Shown: positions 24,795 through 33,209, numbered from the stretch's first letter. The stretch is DNA of 64,000 bases from Streptomyces sp. TLI_235 (GCA_002300355.1 NSGV01000002.1:1860001-1924000), one strand, 5' to 3'. Notes: generated by a model from the letters alone, not told the origin. Made by a program: numbers and translations.

Positions 24795-26157
24795 CAGGGT
24801 CTCGGCAAAGTGACGAATCGTCCGCTTGGTCACGGTCTGCGGCGGGGTGGGCCGGTCCGGACGTGAAGCAGGCACGGACTTCCAAGATCATGGAGTTCTC
24901 TACGCCCCGTGATCCCGCTGGAAGACCGTGCCTGCCGCTGCATCATCTCTGATCCCGCCTGCCCTTGACCAGCTCCGCGACCATCCGCCGACCGGGGCAG
25001 GAGAGCGCCCTGGCCTGCTGGAACGACTCGCCGAGGTGCCCGACCCCCGTGATCCCCGTGGGGTGCGCCACGCCTTGGCGTACGTGCTCGCGCTCGCCGC
25101 CACCGCCGTGCTGGCCGGAGCGACCTCGCTGCTGGCGATCAGCGAGTGGGCCGCCGACGCTCCGCCCGAAGTCCTCGGTCTACTCGGCGCCCGGCGCGAT
25201 CCACTCACCGGACGCCATCCGGCACCCGGTGAAGCGACCATCCGCCGGGTCCTGGCCGGGATCGACGGTGACGCACTCGATCGAGCAGTGGGCCGCTGGC
25301 TCGCCGACCGCCAACCGCCAAGCCTTCAGGCCAAGGACCTGCGGGCGGTCGCGGTGGACGGCAAGAGCCTGCGCGGCGCCGCCCGGGCGAGCGGCCGGAG
25401 GATCCATCTGCTCGCCGCCCTCGACCACACCACGAGCAGTGTCCTCGCCCAGTTGGACGTCGGCGAGAAGACGAACGAGATCACCTGCTTCCAGCCCCTG
25501 CTCGACACCGTCGCCGGCCTCGCCGGCACCGTGGTGACCAGCGACGCGATGCACACCCAGCGCGAGCACGCCGACTATCTGGTCACCGGCCGGTCCGCGC
25601 ACTACATCGTGATCGCCAAGGGCAACCAGAAGAAGCTCCGAAAACAGCTCAAGTCCCTCCCCTGGCATGCGATCCCCTTGCAGGGGCGCACCCGGGAGAC
25701 CGGGCACGGGCGGGGCGAGACCCGCCGGATCAAGGTGGCCACCGTGAACAACCTGCTCTTCCCGCACGCCCGCCAGGCGATCCAGCTCAAACGCCGGCGC
25801 GTGAACCGCAGGACCGGGAAGATCACCATCAAGACGATCTACGCGGTCACCAGCCTGCCCGCCGACCGGGCCACCCCCACACAGCTTGCCGCCCTGATCC
25901 GCGGCCACTGGTCCATCGAGGCCCTGCATCACATCCGCGATGTCACCTTCGCCGAGGACGCCTCCCAACTCCGCACCGGCAACGCGCCCCGAGCGATGGC
26001 CACCTGGCGCAACCCGACCATCGGCGCCCTCCGCATCGCAGGTGTCCACGGCATCGCCACCGCCCTGCGACGCAACGCCCGCGACCCGAAGCGGCCACTC
26101 GCGCTCCTCGGTCTCACCTGATCAAAACGGGCATCACGCCACTTTGCCGAGACCCTG
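24795..26157 (+). mobile_element. Intact ISAs1-family insertion sequence (1,363 bp)
   Basis: Perfect 18-bp terminal inverted repeats (CAGGGTCTCGGCAAAGTG at 24795-24812 and its complement at 26140-26157), a single transposase gene and a perfect 10-bp target duplication. This is fully consistent with a recent ISAs1-family insertion. Confidence 0.93.
24928..26121 (+). CDS. ISAs1-family DDE transposase
   Basis: A 397-residue transposase. The N-terminal DDE_Tnp_1-associated domain has LAEVPDPRDPRGVRHAL and TSLLAISEW. The catalytic residues sit in AVDGKSLRG (D), VTSDAMHTQ (D) and GHWSIEALHHIRDVTF (E). Full length and uninterrupted, so the IS may still be active. The frame is open from the GTG at 24928. 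Confidence 0.92.
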   Translation: MPAAASSLIPPALDQLRDHPPTGAGERPGLLERLAEVPDPRDPRGVRHALAYVLALAATAVLAGATSLLAISEWAADAPPEVLGLLGARRDPLTGRHPAPGEATIRRVLAGIDGDALDRAVGRWLADRQPPSLQAKDLRAVAVDGKSLRGAARASGRRIHLLAALDHTTSSVLAQLDVGEKTNEITCFQPLLDTVAGLAGTVVTSDAMHTQREHADYLVTGRSAHYIVIAKGNQKKLRKQLKSLPWHAIPLQGRTRETGHGRGETRRIKVATVNNLLFPHARQAIQLKRRRVNRRTGKITIKTIYAVTSLPADRATPTQLAALIRGHWSIEALHHIRDVTFAEDASQLRTGNAPRAMATWRNPTIGALRIAGVHGIATALRRNARDPKRPLALLGLT

Positions 26158-26167
26158 GCCGATAGAG
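26158..26167. repeat. Right target-site duplication of the ISAs1-family element
   Basis: GCCGATAGAG, identical to 24785-24794. Confidence 0.9.
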
Positions 26168-26176
26168 TCCCCTGAC

Positions 26177-26616
26177 GTGCAGCCATGGTCATCTACGCTG
26201 CTGCCCGAGTCAGTCTGGAAGGACACCCTGAACCAGGACGGGAGCGTCCGCGGTGACGTGCACGTCGCCGAGCTGAACCGGCTCAACACCCGGACAGGCT
26301 GGCCTGATCGGATGCCGCTGACGGTCCGACCTCTCCGCCCCTCGCGCCGCCAGCTGGCCAACCTGACGGCGTTCGAGAAGAAGACGGGCTGGCGCTATTC
26401 GATCGCGGCCAGCAACGTCCGTCACCTGTGGGGCATTGCCGGCTCCCATCAGGCCCAGTTCCTCGACGTTCTGCACCGTTCGCACGCCACGGTCGAGGAC
26501 GGCGTGCGTGCGAACAAGGCCCTGGGACTGAACAACCTCCGCTCCCAGTCCTGGGACGTCAACCGGGGCTGGATGCTGGCCGCGAACCGCGCCGCCGACC
26601 TGGACGCCTGGATGTC
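26177..26616 (+). pseudogene. Truncated IS1380-family transposase (C-terminal part)
   Basis: The frame encodes about 145 residues typical of the later half of IS1380-type transposases: LTVRPLRPSRRQLANLTAFE, TGWRYSIAASN, RSHATVEDGVRANKALGL and GWMLAANRAADLDAWM. The first half of the protein and the C-terminus are missing. The homologous part stops abruptly at the tRNA-Pro terminator (26617). The right end of the ISAs1 element lies just upstream, but the pre-insertion sequence shows no transposase N-terminus, so truncation came before that insertion. Confidence 0.75.
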
Positions 26617-26644
26617 AAAAGGCCGGAGACTCGTGTCTCCAGCC
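26617..26644 (-). terminator. tRNA-type intrinsic terminator behind the tRNA-Pro fragment
   Basis: On the minus strand, GGCTGGAGAC-ACGA-GTCTCCGGCC followed by TTTT: ten pairs with one G-T wobble. It sits a few bases after the tRNA 3' end, as in an intact tRNA gene. Confidence 0.75.
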
Positions 26645-26655
26645 CTCTGACCACT

Positions 26656-26698
26656 GTCGGGACGACAGGATTTGAACCTGCGACCCCTTGACCCCCAG
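26656..26698 (-). tRNA. tRNA-Pro fragment (3' half only)
   Basis: Minus-strand sequence from the anticodon loop to the discriminator base: CTGGGGG-TCAAG, variable region GGGGTC, a T-arm with GGTTCAAATCC, and acceptor strand CGTCCCG plus A73. No D-arm or 5' acceptor strand is present, so it is not a functional gene. The 3' half of tRNA-Pro is the attachment core used by pSAM2-type elements, which suggests a scar of an older integration event. Confidence 0.75.
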
Positions 26699-27624
26699 GC
26701 GCATCCTCGCCTCCCTCGGCAATACAGCAGCCCTCCTCAGGGCGCCGCGGCGCCCCGAGGCCAGCCCGGCTGCACATCCGAGGTGCCTACCGCCATCGGC
26801 CGGCATGCGCCGCCGTTGTTGTCAGCGGTTGTGGTCACCCGGATGGCCTGCCGCGCTCCTACCCATCTCCAATGGTGGACGCGAGCTGACCTGGCACGAA
26901 GAAGGCCGCCGACATCCGCCTTGTAAGTTCGACCAGGCAACGCGGCAAACAGGACGATGCCAGCAACGGGGCTAGTCGTCGCTCCTCAGCCGACCACAGG
27001 TGACCGCCGAGATCTGGTGCCGTTGATGTCAGCTACTGATGTCAGAATGCCAGCCTTCGCGCTTGAGGCGGCCCACCTCTACAGCTACACGGCAAAACGG
27101 GAAGCACCACCCTGACGGGGGTCTCCCGCCTCACCCTGACACGCACGGCCTCTTCGGCCTCGGCCAGATCGCCATCAGCCCGAGCACTCACACGCTCGGC
27201 ATCGCGCCGATGACACGGCCCGTCGAGGTCAGGACCCAGGGCTTCCCCGACCCGGCACTGGGCAAGGCCGTCCCGTACGGCGTGTACGCCAACCCTGACA
27301 ATCTCCCTCACGAAGGCGCTCCAGAAGTGGCTCAACACACCGGGCCTATGTAAGGGCTGGAGAGCCCCCAGCGGGCCATACGGTCAAGATCTTCTCCCAG
27401 ACTTCTCCCTGCATCGGCCGGCATTTCGGCGGCCCCACAGCCCCGGGCCCGCGGCGATGGGGTCAGATACACGGTTTCCACACGCTACGTCGAGGCGGAC
27501 GGCGATTCGGACTATAACCAGTCGGCCGACTAGGGGAATTTTGAGGCAGAAGAGTTATCTGCCGCAAACGGTGGGAACAATTGACTTTCACCTGTCTTGG
27601 CATGCACCATCCAGAGGACCCTTT
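26699..27624. other. Gene-poor scarred region of the AICE
   Basis: 926 bp with no complete gene. Around 27199-27290 one plus-strand frame reads GFPDPALGKAVPYGVYAN, which resembles part of an ISAzo13-type transposase and then diverges; I regard it as a possible decayed IS. A GC-rich palindrome (GGGCGCCGCGGCGCCC) lies near 26740. The last 150 bp are AT-richer and are probably the promoter region of the following membrane-protein gene. Confidence 0.4.
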
Positions 27625-28779
27625 GTGAGCACCCCAGCCGAAAACGACGCTAAGCCCCATAGGGCGAAAGGGCTAAAAGATCACGCAGCTAGCATTTTCA
27701 AGGCCGAAATCCCGCTACTTGCCGCACTAGCCGGAGTTTCATTCGTCGTAGTGAATTCGGGATATGTGTATTTCTATGAGCAAATTGGCATCCGCCCAGA
27801 GGAGGTGGGGTTTGATCGCGTAGGGATTGCCAGCAGGACTGCGGCTTACATCTTTGTCATGGTAGGTGTCTCGGTTATCCTTATCGGGGGATCGGCGGCG
27901 ATCCGATGGATCGACCGAAAGCTCCGTCCGACTCGACGATTCGAGCAAGGCGCCACCGCAGTCGGAGTCGCAACCGCCGCCTCCCTTTCAGCATTTCCGG
28001 CGCTCGCCCCATTGAGTATTGCGCTGCCTGGAGCTGTAATTATTGGGCGCATGGTTGAACTCTGGGCCAGAAGAGTGAAGCCGATTGGTCAGGCCGATCC
28101 CGAGCAGCCTGAAGCCAGCGAAACCGAGGCCGACCAGGCCAATACCGAGCAGTCCGAAGCCAGCGAAACCGAGGCCGGCCAGGCCAAGACCGAGCAGCCA
28201 AAAGCCATCGATGGCCAGGCCGAGCCCGAGCAATCCGAAGCCAGCGAAACCAGGAACGAGCAGCCTAGCGAACCGGCAAACAACGGACCACGGATGACGG
28301 CTGGAATGTTCTTTATCGTGGTTGCAATCCTGCTCGGAGGTGCCATCTATGCACAGACAGAAATTGTCGAAAGCAGGATCAAATCCGCCCTGGACGGCAA
28401 CGAGGTGGAGCCTTACTCGCTTTTCGCCTACCCAATTATTGATATTTCCGCCGAGCCAGCTCATGCTACGTGGCTCGACAAGGAGAGCAGTCCGCCCGGC
28501 GAGTTTTATGATCCAAGATTGCTATTCTTAGGAAGAAGCGCCAGTTCTGTGTCATTTGCGGCGTGCGGCCATGCCGTGGTGGTTCCGGCACTAAAGGTAT
28601 CAGTGGAACTTCGCGAGCCGATTGAACCAAGGTCGGAAATTGATGGAAAGCCGGAGAACCTAAGGGGAAAATTCTGTGAATGCGTGAGGAAAGCCCAGGC
28701 AGAATGCCAAAAGATTCTCAATCCGCCAACTGCTACCCCATCGGGAGTCGCCACGGATCCGATAGTTCCAGGAAAATAG
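27625..28779 (+). CDS. Low-GC cargo membrane protein with a charged repeat linker
   Basis: A 384-residue protein. The GTG at 27625, with AGAGGA six bases upstream, fits better than the GTG far upstream at 27457. Three membrane segments (about 29-50, 74-97, 120-150) are followed by a degenerate hydrophilic repeat (about 155-218) built on QxxPEQxEASETEA, a fourth membrane helix (about 228-247) and a roughly 135-residue C-terminal domain with three Cys. Base composition is clearly less GC-rich than the neighbours, with several AT-ending codons, which points to transfer from another host. No family is recognised. It is followed at once by the IS4 insertion. Confidence 0.7.
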   Translation: MSTPAENDAKPHRAKGLKDHAASIFKAEIPLLAALAGVSFVVVNSGYVYFYEQIGIRPEEVGFDRVGIASRTAAYIFVMVGVSVILIGGSAAIRWIDRKLRPTRRFEQGATAVGVATAASLSAFPALAPLSIALPGAVIIGRMVELWARRVKPIGQADPEQPEASETEADQANTEQSEASETEAGQAKTEQPKAIDGQAEPEQSEASETRNEQPSEPANNGPRMTAGMFFIVVAILLGGAIYAQTEIVESRIKSALDGNEVEPYSLFAYPIIDISAEPAHATWLDKESSPPGEFYDPRLLFLGRSASSVSFAACGHAVVVPALKVSVELREPIEPRSEIDGKPENLRGKFCECVRKAQAECQKILNPPTATPSGVATDPIVPGK

Positions 28780-28800
28780 GGGCGCCCCCTACCAATTCGG

Positions 28801-28810
28801 GCGCTAGCTG
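28801..28810. repeat. Left target-site duplication of the IS4-family element
   Basis: GCGCTAGCTG, repeated exactly at 30280-30289. Confidence 0.9.
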
Positions 28811-30279
28811 CAATACCGGTGACTTTGGTGGGTCTGGATCGTTGTGCGGGTTGTGCCACGTCCTGGACAGGTGAAGTCGCCGGTGGCTGACCGGTTGTCG
28901 GATCGGATCGCATTGGGGGTGCTGACGCGGGCTTTCCCGCCCGAGTTGGTCGATGAGGTGGTCGCGGAGTGCGGTCGGGTCGAGCAGCGGCACCGGCTGC
29001 TTCCGGCGCGGGTGGTGGTCTACTTCGTGCTGGCGATGTGCCTGTTCTTCGGGCAGGGCTACGAGGAGGTGGCCCGGCTCCTGGTCCAGGGACTGGAGCA
29101 CGAAGGGCGGTGGGCGAAGGCGTGGCGGGTGCCGACGACGGCGGCGATCGGCCGGGCCCGGCTGCGGCTGGGGCCGGAGCCGCTTCGGGCCCTGTTCGCC
29201 CGGGTCTGCCGCCCGGTGGCCGTTGCCCGGACCCAGGGCGCCTGGTACCGGAACTGGCGGCTGGTCGCAGTGGACGGCACCGTCTTCGACCTGCCGGACA
29301 CGGCGGCGAACGCGGAGTTCTTCGGGCGGCCGGGCACGAGTCGTGGGCAGGGCCGCAGTGCATATCCGCAGGCCAGGGTGGCGGCGCTGGCCGAGTGCGG
29401 CACGCATACGCTGTTCGCGGCCGAAATCGGGCCGCTGTCCGTCCACGAGACCGTCCTGGCCGAGAGACTGTTCCCCGCGCTGACCGAGGGCATGCTCCTG
29501 CTCGCCGACAGGGGGTTCTGCGGCCTGGACCTGTGGCGGGCCGCGAAGGCGGGCGGCGCCGATCTGCTGTGGCGGGTACGGAGCGTGGCCGTGCTGCCGG
29601 TCGTCGAGACGCTCGAGGACGGTTCCTACCTGTCGGAGATCGTCGCCGCCCGCGACCACTACCGCCGGGAGGATCCCGAGCGGGTGCGGGTCGTCGAGTA
29701 CACACTCGGCGGCGACGGCACCGTCTACCGGCTGATCACCAGCATCCTCGACCCGCTCGAGGCGCCGGCCGCGGAGCTCGCCGCCCTCTACGCCGAGCGG
29801 TGGGAGATCGAGAACACCCTCGACGAGATCAAGACCCATCAGGGCGGACCCCACCTCGTGCTCCGCTCGCAGCACCCGCGCGGCGTCGAACAGGAGATGT
29901 TCGCGTTCCTCCTGGTCCACCACGCCCTGCGCGACCTGATGCACCAAGCCGCACTGCGGGACGGACACGACCCCGACCGAATCTCCTTCACCCGCACCCT
30001 TCGCATCGCCCGCCGCCACGTCACCGGCCAGGCGGCGCTTTCCCCCCTCCCGACTTGCCCGGGCCACAGCCCGGAGCATGCGTGAGATCACCGAACGACT
30101 CCTGCCCACAAGGCGGTTGCGCTCCAACCCCCGCGTGGTCAAACGCAAGATGTCCAACTGGGCGCTCAAACGGACCGAACACCACAACCCGCCCCCACCC
30201 CACGCACCGACCGTGCACCTGGTCGCCCCTACAAAGGCCCACTCCAAACGCCACAAAGCAACCTAAATCACCTGTATTG
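28811..30279 (+). mobile_element. Intact IS4-family insertion sequence (1,469 bp)
   Basis: The terminal inverted repeats start CAATACCGGTGACTTTGG on the left and CAATACAGGTGATTTAGG read inward from the right (15 of 18 match). A single transposase gene and a perfect 10-bp target duplication flank it, as expected for IS4. Confidence 0.9.
28844..30085 (+). CDS. IS4-family DDE transposase
   Basis: A 413-residue transposase from GTG 28844; a GTG ten codons later (28874) is also possible. The N-terminal IS4 domain (LGVLTRAFPPELVDEVV) is followed by catalytic D in AVDGTVFDLPD, D in LADRGFCGLDLW, and the YREK signature YAERWEIENTLDEIK (Y-x2-R-x3-E-x6-K), which is complete. No frameshift, so probably functional. 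Confidence 0.92.
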   Translation: MRVVPRPGQVKSPVADRLSDRIALGVLTRAFPPELVDEVVAECGRVEQRHRLLPARVVVYFVLAMCLFFGQGYEEVARLLVQGLEHEGRWAKAWRVPTTAAIGRARLRLGPEPLRALFARVCRPVAVARTQGAWYRNWRLVAVDGTVFDLPDTAANAEFFGRPGTSRGQGRSAYPQARVAALAECGTHTLFAAEIGPLSVHETVLAERLFPALTEGMLLLADRGFCGLDLWRAAKAGGADLLWRVRSVAVLPVVETLEDGSYLSEIVAARDHYRREDPERVRVVEYTLGGDGTVYRLITSILDPLEAPAAELAALYAERWEIENTLDEIKTHQGGPHLVLRSQHPRGVEQEMFAFLLVHHALRDLMHQAALRDGHDPDRISFTRTLRIARRHVTGQAALSPLPTCPGHSPEHA

Positions 30280-30289
30280 GCGCTAGCTG
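30280..30289. repeat. Right target-site duplication of the IS4-family element
   Basis: GCGCTAGCTG, identical to 28801-28810. The 256 bp from here to the next start (30290-30545) hold no gene that I can see. Confidence 0.9.
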
Positions 30290-30545
30290 GATCTTTGGCC
30301 GGCTTCCTGCCAAACCCACATCAGCCTGGCCCATCGGTGCTCAACTCGTGCCCGCAGAGTGCTCCTGGGGGCCGTCGACTCCAGGACGATCGCGCACTAT
30401 AGTCCAGCGGTGTTCGCCACCGTCCGCTCCTCCTGGCGTACGCCAACGGCAGATAGGCGCGGAACGCACTCCCGGCGGACCACGGTCACAACCTATGCTC
30501 TCCCGAGTTCTGGCCACCCGCGGCCGACGGAGACACGGGGGACGA

Positions 30546-31100
30546 GTGGACACCATCACTCAGTTAGTGACTATCGCGGCTGTTCTGCTGGGTTCGCTGA
30601 GCACGTACGCCGCGAATCAGCTCGTAGAGCGGAGCAAGCGGCGGGAGACTCTACGTGTTCGGTGGGATGAGAAGAAGCTCGACGCCTACGCCGAGTACAT
30701 CGGCATGGTCCGCTCTGTCATCCACGCCAACGTACTGCTCTATGAGGTCCGCGAGGGCATTCGCACCTTGCCGCGAAGCGAGCACGACCTGACGATGGAC
30801 CTCACCGACGCTGGCGCCGCACAGGCGGTCGCCTTCGAGCGGCTGATGCTGCTCGCTGGGGATGCCGTAGTCGACGCAGCCCACGCCGTACAAGAGGCAA
30901 CCGCGGCAGTCGGCTGGCAGGCCCGGGGCGTTGTGGAGGGCACGTTGGACGAATGGCGGGCCCGGAACGCCGCCGCCTTCGGAGCCATCAATCAGCTCCA
31001 TCAGCGAGCTCGCGTGGACCTCGGGGTGAGCGGCACCTTCGAGGGCGAGCAGCACTCCGCCCGGGGCCTGCTGCTGCCGGGCAGCAGGGTGAGCGAGTAG
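30546..31100 (+). CDS. N-terminally anchored helical protein of unknown function
   Basis: A 184-residue protein from GTG 30546, with GGGGGA just upstream. One membrane helix (about 3-22, TITQLVTIAAVLLGSLSTYA) is followed by a basic stretch (ERSKRRETLRVRWDEKK) and a long, mainly helical cytoplasmic domain. This N-terminal pattern is common in small actinobacterial membrane proteins of unknown role. It is AICE cargo, convergent with the glycosyltransferase-GntR pair. Confidence 0.7.
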   Translation: MDTITQLVTIAAVLLGSLSTYAANQLVERSKRRETLRVRWDEKKLDAYAEYIGMVRSVIHANVLLYEVREGIRTLPRSEHDLTMDLTDAGAAQAVAFERLMLLAGDAVVDAAHAVQEATAAVGWQARGVVEGTLDEWRARNAAAFGAINQLHQRARVDLGVSGTFEGEQHSARGLLLPGSRVSE

Positions 31101-31161
31101 AACCTCAAAGGGCCGGGTCCGACGGCATCTCCGCCGGCCCCGGGCCTTGCTGCGTCCCGCG

Positions 31162-31914
31162 TCAGCCGTCGACACGCCACCCGTCGAGTGCGGCGAGCGC
31201 CCGCGCCCTCGCCTCCACCACTGCCATGCGGGCTGACCGCTCACCTTCGGAGACATGCGCGGCCTGACTGGTGCTCTGTCCTGGCCACTTGCGGTACAGC
31301 AGGCCGGTCTCAGCGGTGAACCACCCCCGGCTGACCGCGTCGAGCGCCATCAACAGGCCGGTGTCCTCCGATGCCGGCAGGGCCATCCACCCGCCGAGGG
31401 CCAGCAGAAGGTCACGCCGGACGCAGAGCGTTGCCGGGTGAACCTGAGCACGGAAGTCGTGGGCCGTCCAGTGCGCAAGCACTTCACCGCGCTCGATGGG
31501 GCCCTCTGCCGGGTCCTGGTCGAAGCCCACCGTGGAGCCGTCCGGGAGCAGATCGAGCACCCGGGATGTGGCCCAGCAGATGCCGGGGCGCTGAAGTGCA
31601 GCAAGATCGCGGGCAAGAGTGCCCGGGGTCAGCATGTCATCGGCGTCCAGCACCTTGACGTAGTCCCCCGTGGCCCGGGAGAGCGCCAGCGTACGGGCCA
31701 CACCCGCCCGTCCGTGCCTCCCCTGGTCGAAGCTGATCCGCGAGTCGTCAGGCACAAACGGCCGGACGGCATCGGTCTCGCCGTCCTCCTGGATCACCCA
31801 TTGCCAGTCCCACCCCGCGGGGAGCTGCTGGTCAAGGAGGGACTGGTAGGCATCCGGCAGGTACTTGGCTCCCGGTCCGTGAACCGCTGTGATAACGGAG
31901 ATGACGCCAGTCAT
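31162..31914 (-). CDS. Family-2 glycosyltransferase, AICE cargo
   Basis: A 250-residue soluble GT2 enzyme: VISVITAVHGPGAKYLPDAY at the N-terminus, KVLDADDMLTPG with the DxD metal site (about 90-98), and an acceptor-region ASEDTGLLMAL. No membrane helices. The ATG at 31914 lies 3 bases beyond the GntR stop codon; GTGs at 31920 and 31923 overlap it, so translation is coupled to the regulator. GntR-glycosyltransferase pairs are seen in other AICEs. A role in modifying the host surface or a metabolite is possible; the sugar is unknown. Confidence 0.82.
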   Translation of the reverse strand: MTGVISVITAVHGPGAKYLPDAYQSLLDQQLPAGWDWQWVIQEDGETDAVRPFVPDDSRISFDQGRHGRAGVARTLALSRATGDYVKVLDADDMLTPGTLARDLAALQRPGICWATSRVLDLLPDGSTVGFDQDPAEGPIERGEVLAHWTAHDFRAQVHPATLCVRRDLLLALGGWMALPASEDTGLLMALDAVSRGWFTAETGLLYRKWPGQSTSQAAHVSEGERSARMAVVEARARALAALDGWRVDG

Positions 31915-31916
31915 GC

Positions 31917-32705
31917 TCACCACCTGTTCAGAGGAGTCGTGAACACCATCTCGGTGCGGTCGCCGGGCAGAGTCACGTCAGAAACCTCGACCACCCGTCC
32001 GCCGGTGTCATAGGAGATCTTCCGCAGAACGAACACCGACACCCCGGGCTTAAGGCCGAGTTCCTCGGCTTCCTCGGCTGTAGGCGGACGCGCCGTGATG
32101 CGTTCAACGATGCGGTCAAGCTCGATGCCGATGGTGAAGAGCTGGTTCTGTGTTCCCCCAGGCCAGGGCTCCCGGGAGGGGTCCAACAGGTCAGCGTTGC
32201 CCTTGGCCACGTCGTGCACCAGGTACGAGCGAGCGATGTTGAATGGTTCGTCCTCCTCCCGGTAGCGCGTGCGGTACGTCCGCTCAAGCAGCGCGGTACC
32301 TACCGGCACCCCGAAGAGGGCTGCAAGGTCCTCGCTGGCCTCGGTCTCCCGAAAGTCGGCGCGGAACACCAGGTCGGACACGGTCAGGCCCGTGTCGTGC
32401 TCGGTAGCTCCGGTCTGCAGCCGGGTCTGCTCCGGCTGCCGGGCCCTGTCTTTCTCCCATTGGTGCCGCTCGTTGGTCCGCACGACGACCGTACGAGGCT
32501 TGCGGACGAAGTTGCCGCGCCCATGCACCTTGTCCACAACACCTTCCGCCGCCAGTACCGAGAGTGCCTGGCGGATGGTCGGAAGGCTGGTCTTGTAGTG
32601 CGCCGTCAGCTCCGGGGTCTCGGAGGGCAGCTTGGCGCCCGGGGCCCACTCGCCGGCGCGAATCCGCGTGCGGAGGTCATCCGCAATCTTCTCGTACTTG
32701 GCCAT
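31917..32705 (-). CDS. GntR/HutC-family transcriptional regulator (KorSA-like position)
   Basis: A 262-residue regulator. The N-terminal winged helix (YEKIADDLRTRIRAGEWAPG, LPSETPELTAHY, SLPTIRQALSVLAAEGVV) is followed by a UTRA ligand-binding domain (about 90-255). ATG 32705 is chosen; a GTG four codons earlier is possible. In pSAM2 the GntR-type KorSA represses transfer and replication functions, and this gene holds the corresponding divergent position before the transfer operon. Its likely operators are the CCTCAAGAGG/CCTCTTGAGG sites at 32751-32815. It is coupled to the downstream glycosyltransferase. Confidence 0.85.
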   Translation of the reverse strand: MAKYEKIADDLRTRIRAGEWAPGAKLPSETPELTAHYKTSLPTIRQALSVLAAEGVVDKVHGRGNFVRKPRTVVVRTNERHQWEKDRARQPEQTRLQTGATEHDTGLTVSDLVFRADFRETEASEDLAALFGVPVGTALLERTYRTRYREEDEPFNIARSYLVHDVAKGNADLLDPSREPWPGGTQNQLFTIGIELDRIVERITARPPTAEEAEELGLKPGVSVFVLRKISYDTGGRVVEVSDVTLPGDRTEMVFTTPLNRW

Positions 32706-32750
32706 TTCGGACCTCACTGCCCTTCTTCGGGAGACCGCGACAGCTTAAGT

Positions 32751-32815
32751 CCTCAAGAGGTGTTGACGCGAGGGCTGACGGCCCCTCATAGTCTTCCTCA
32801 GCTCCTCTTGAGGAG
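32751..32815 (+). promoter_or_regulatory. Candidate GntR operators flanking a promoter
   Basis: CCTCAAGAGG (32751-32760) and CCTCTTGAGG (32804-32813) are reverse complements of each other, each a near-palindrome as expected for GntR dimers. Between them lie TTGACG (32763-32768) and CATAGT (32787-32792) with an 18-bp spacer. This places a plus-strand promoter for the transfer operon between two repressor sites, with the divergent GntR start 46 bp to the left. Binding is inferred. Confidence 0.6.
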
Positions 32816-33120
32816 TTCAGGAGATGTCCTCCTGTTGGGCAATTCTGCCTGGCCGGAGATGCCTGTAAACGGCCGCAACAGGGGCCGGTAACCACCGCGC
32901 GCACGGCGTCGCGGCAGGACACCCCTGCGGAAGCGTTCGTTGCTTGAGAACTCCATAGGTCCCGCCGAAACCCCGCGCGGCAGCGCATAAGGAGGTGATG
33001 GGGGTGAGGCGGATCAGACCCCGGACGGCCCGTAGTGGGCCCCTGCGGGGGTGAGGGTGCGATGCCCTCCCCGTCCACGCACAGCCGACGGCGCCGGATG
33101 CGTCGGCCGGTTGTCGCAAT

Positions 33121-33183
33121 GAGGCCCGTGGGTGGGCTGCCGCGCAATCCTTGGCCGGGCGCGCGGCAGCCCTCACGGGCCTC
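33121..33183 (+). promoter_or_regulatory. Long leader stem-loop before the transfer operon
   Basis: GAGGCCCGTG pairs with CACGGGCCTC, and after a short left-arm bulge GGGCTGCCGCGC pairs with GCGCGGCAGCCC, enclosing a 16-base loop. It ends 27 bp before the first start codon, so it is probably in the mRNA leader, where it could act as an attenuator or hide the ribosome-binding site. A role as a transfer-origin hairpin is another option. Confidence 0.5.
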
Positions 33184-33209
33184 CTCACCTACTGGAGAGG
33201 CAGAGACCC

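Larger units (their letters stand above)
32706..33209. other. Control region between GntR and the transfer operon
   Basis: 504 bp without a gene. It contains two inverted copies of a GntR-type operator, a candidate promoter and, just before the first transfer gene, a long stem-loop. Some short AGGAGG-like runs occur near 32815 and 32990 but do not precede convincing genes. Confidence 0.6.

Noticed and set aside
24654..24875. 73-residue minus-strand frame next to the ISAs1 end
   Set aside because: It crosses the insertion boundary at 24795, so it cannot be an original gene, and has no good ribosome-binding site.
26737..26940. 67-residue minus-strand frame in the scarred region
   Set aside because: No ribosome-binding site, no recognisable fold, and it begins in a GC palindrome.
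30290..30545. Start of the 30546 protein extended to 30348 or 30483
   Set aside because: The extra residues are low-complexity and the membrane helix begins directly after GTG 30546.
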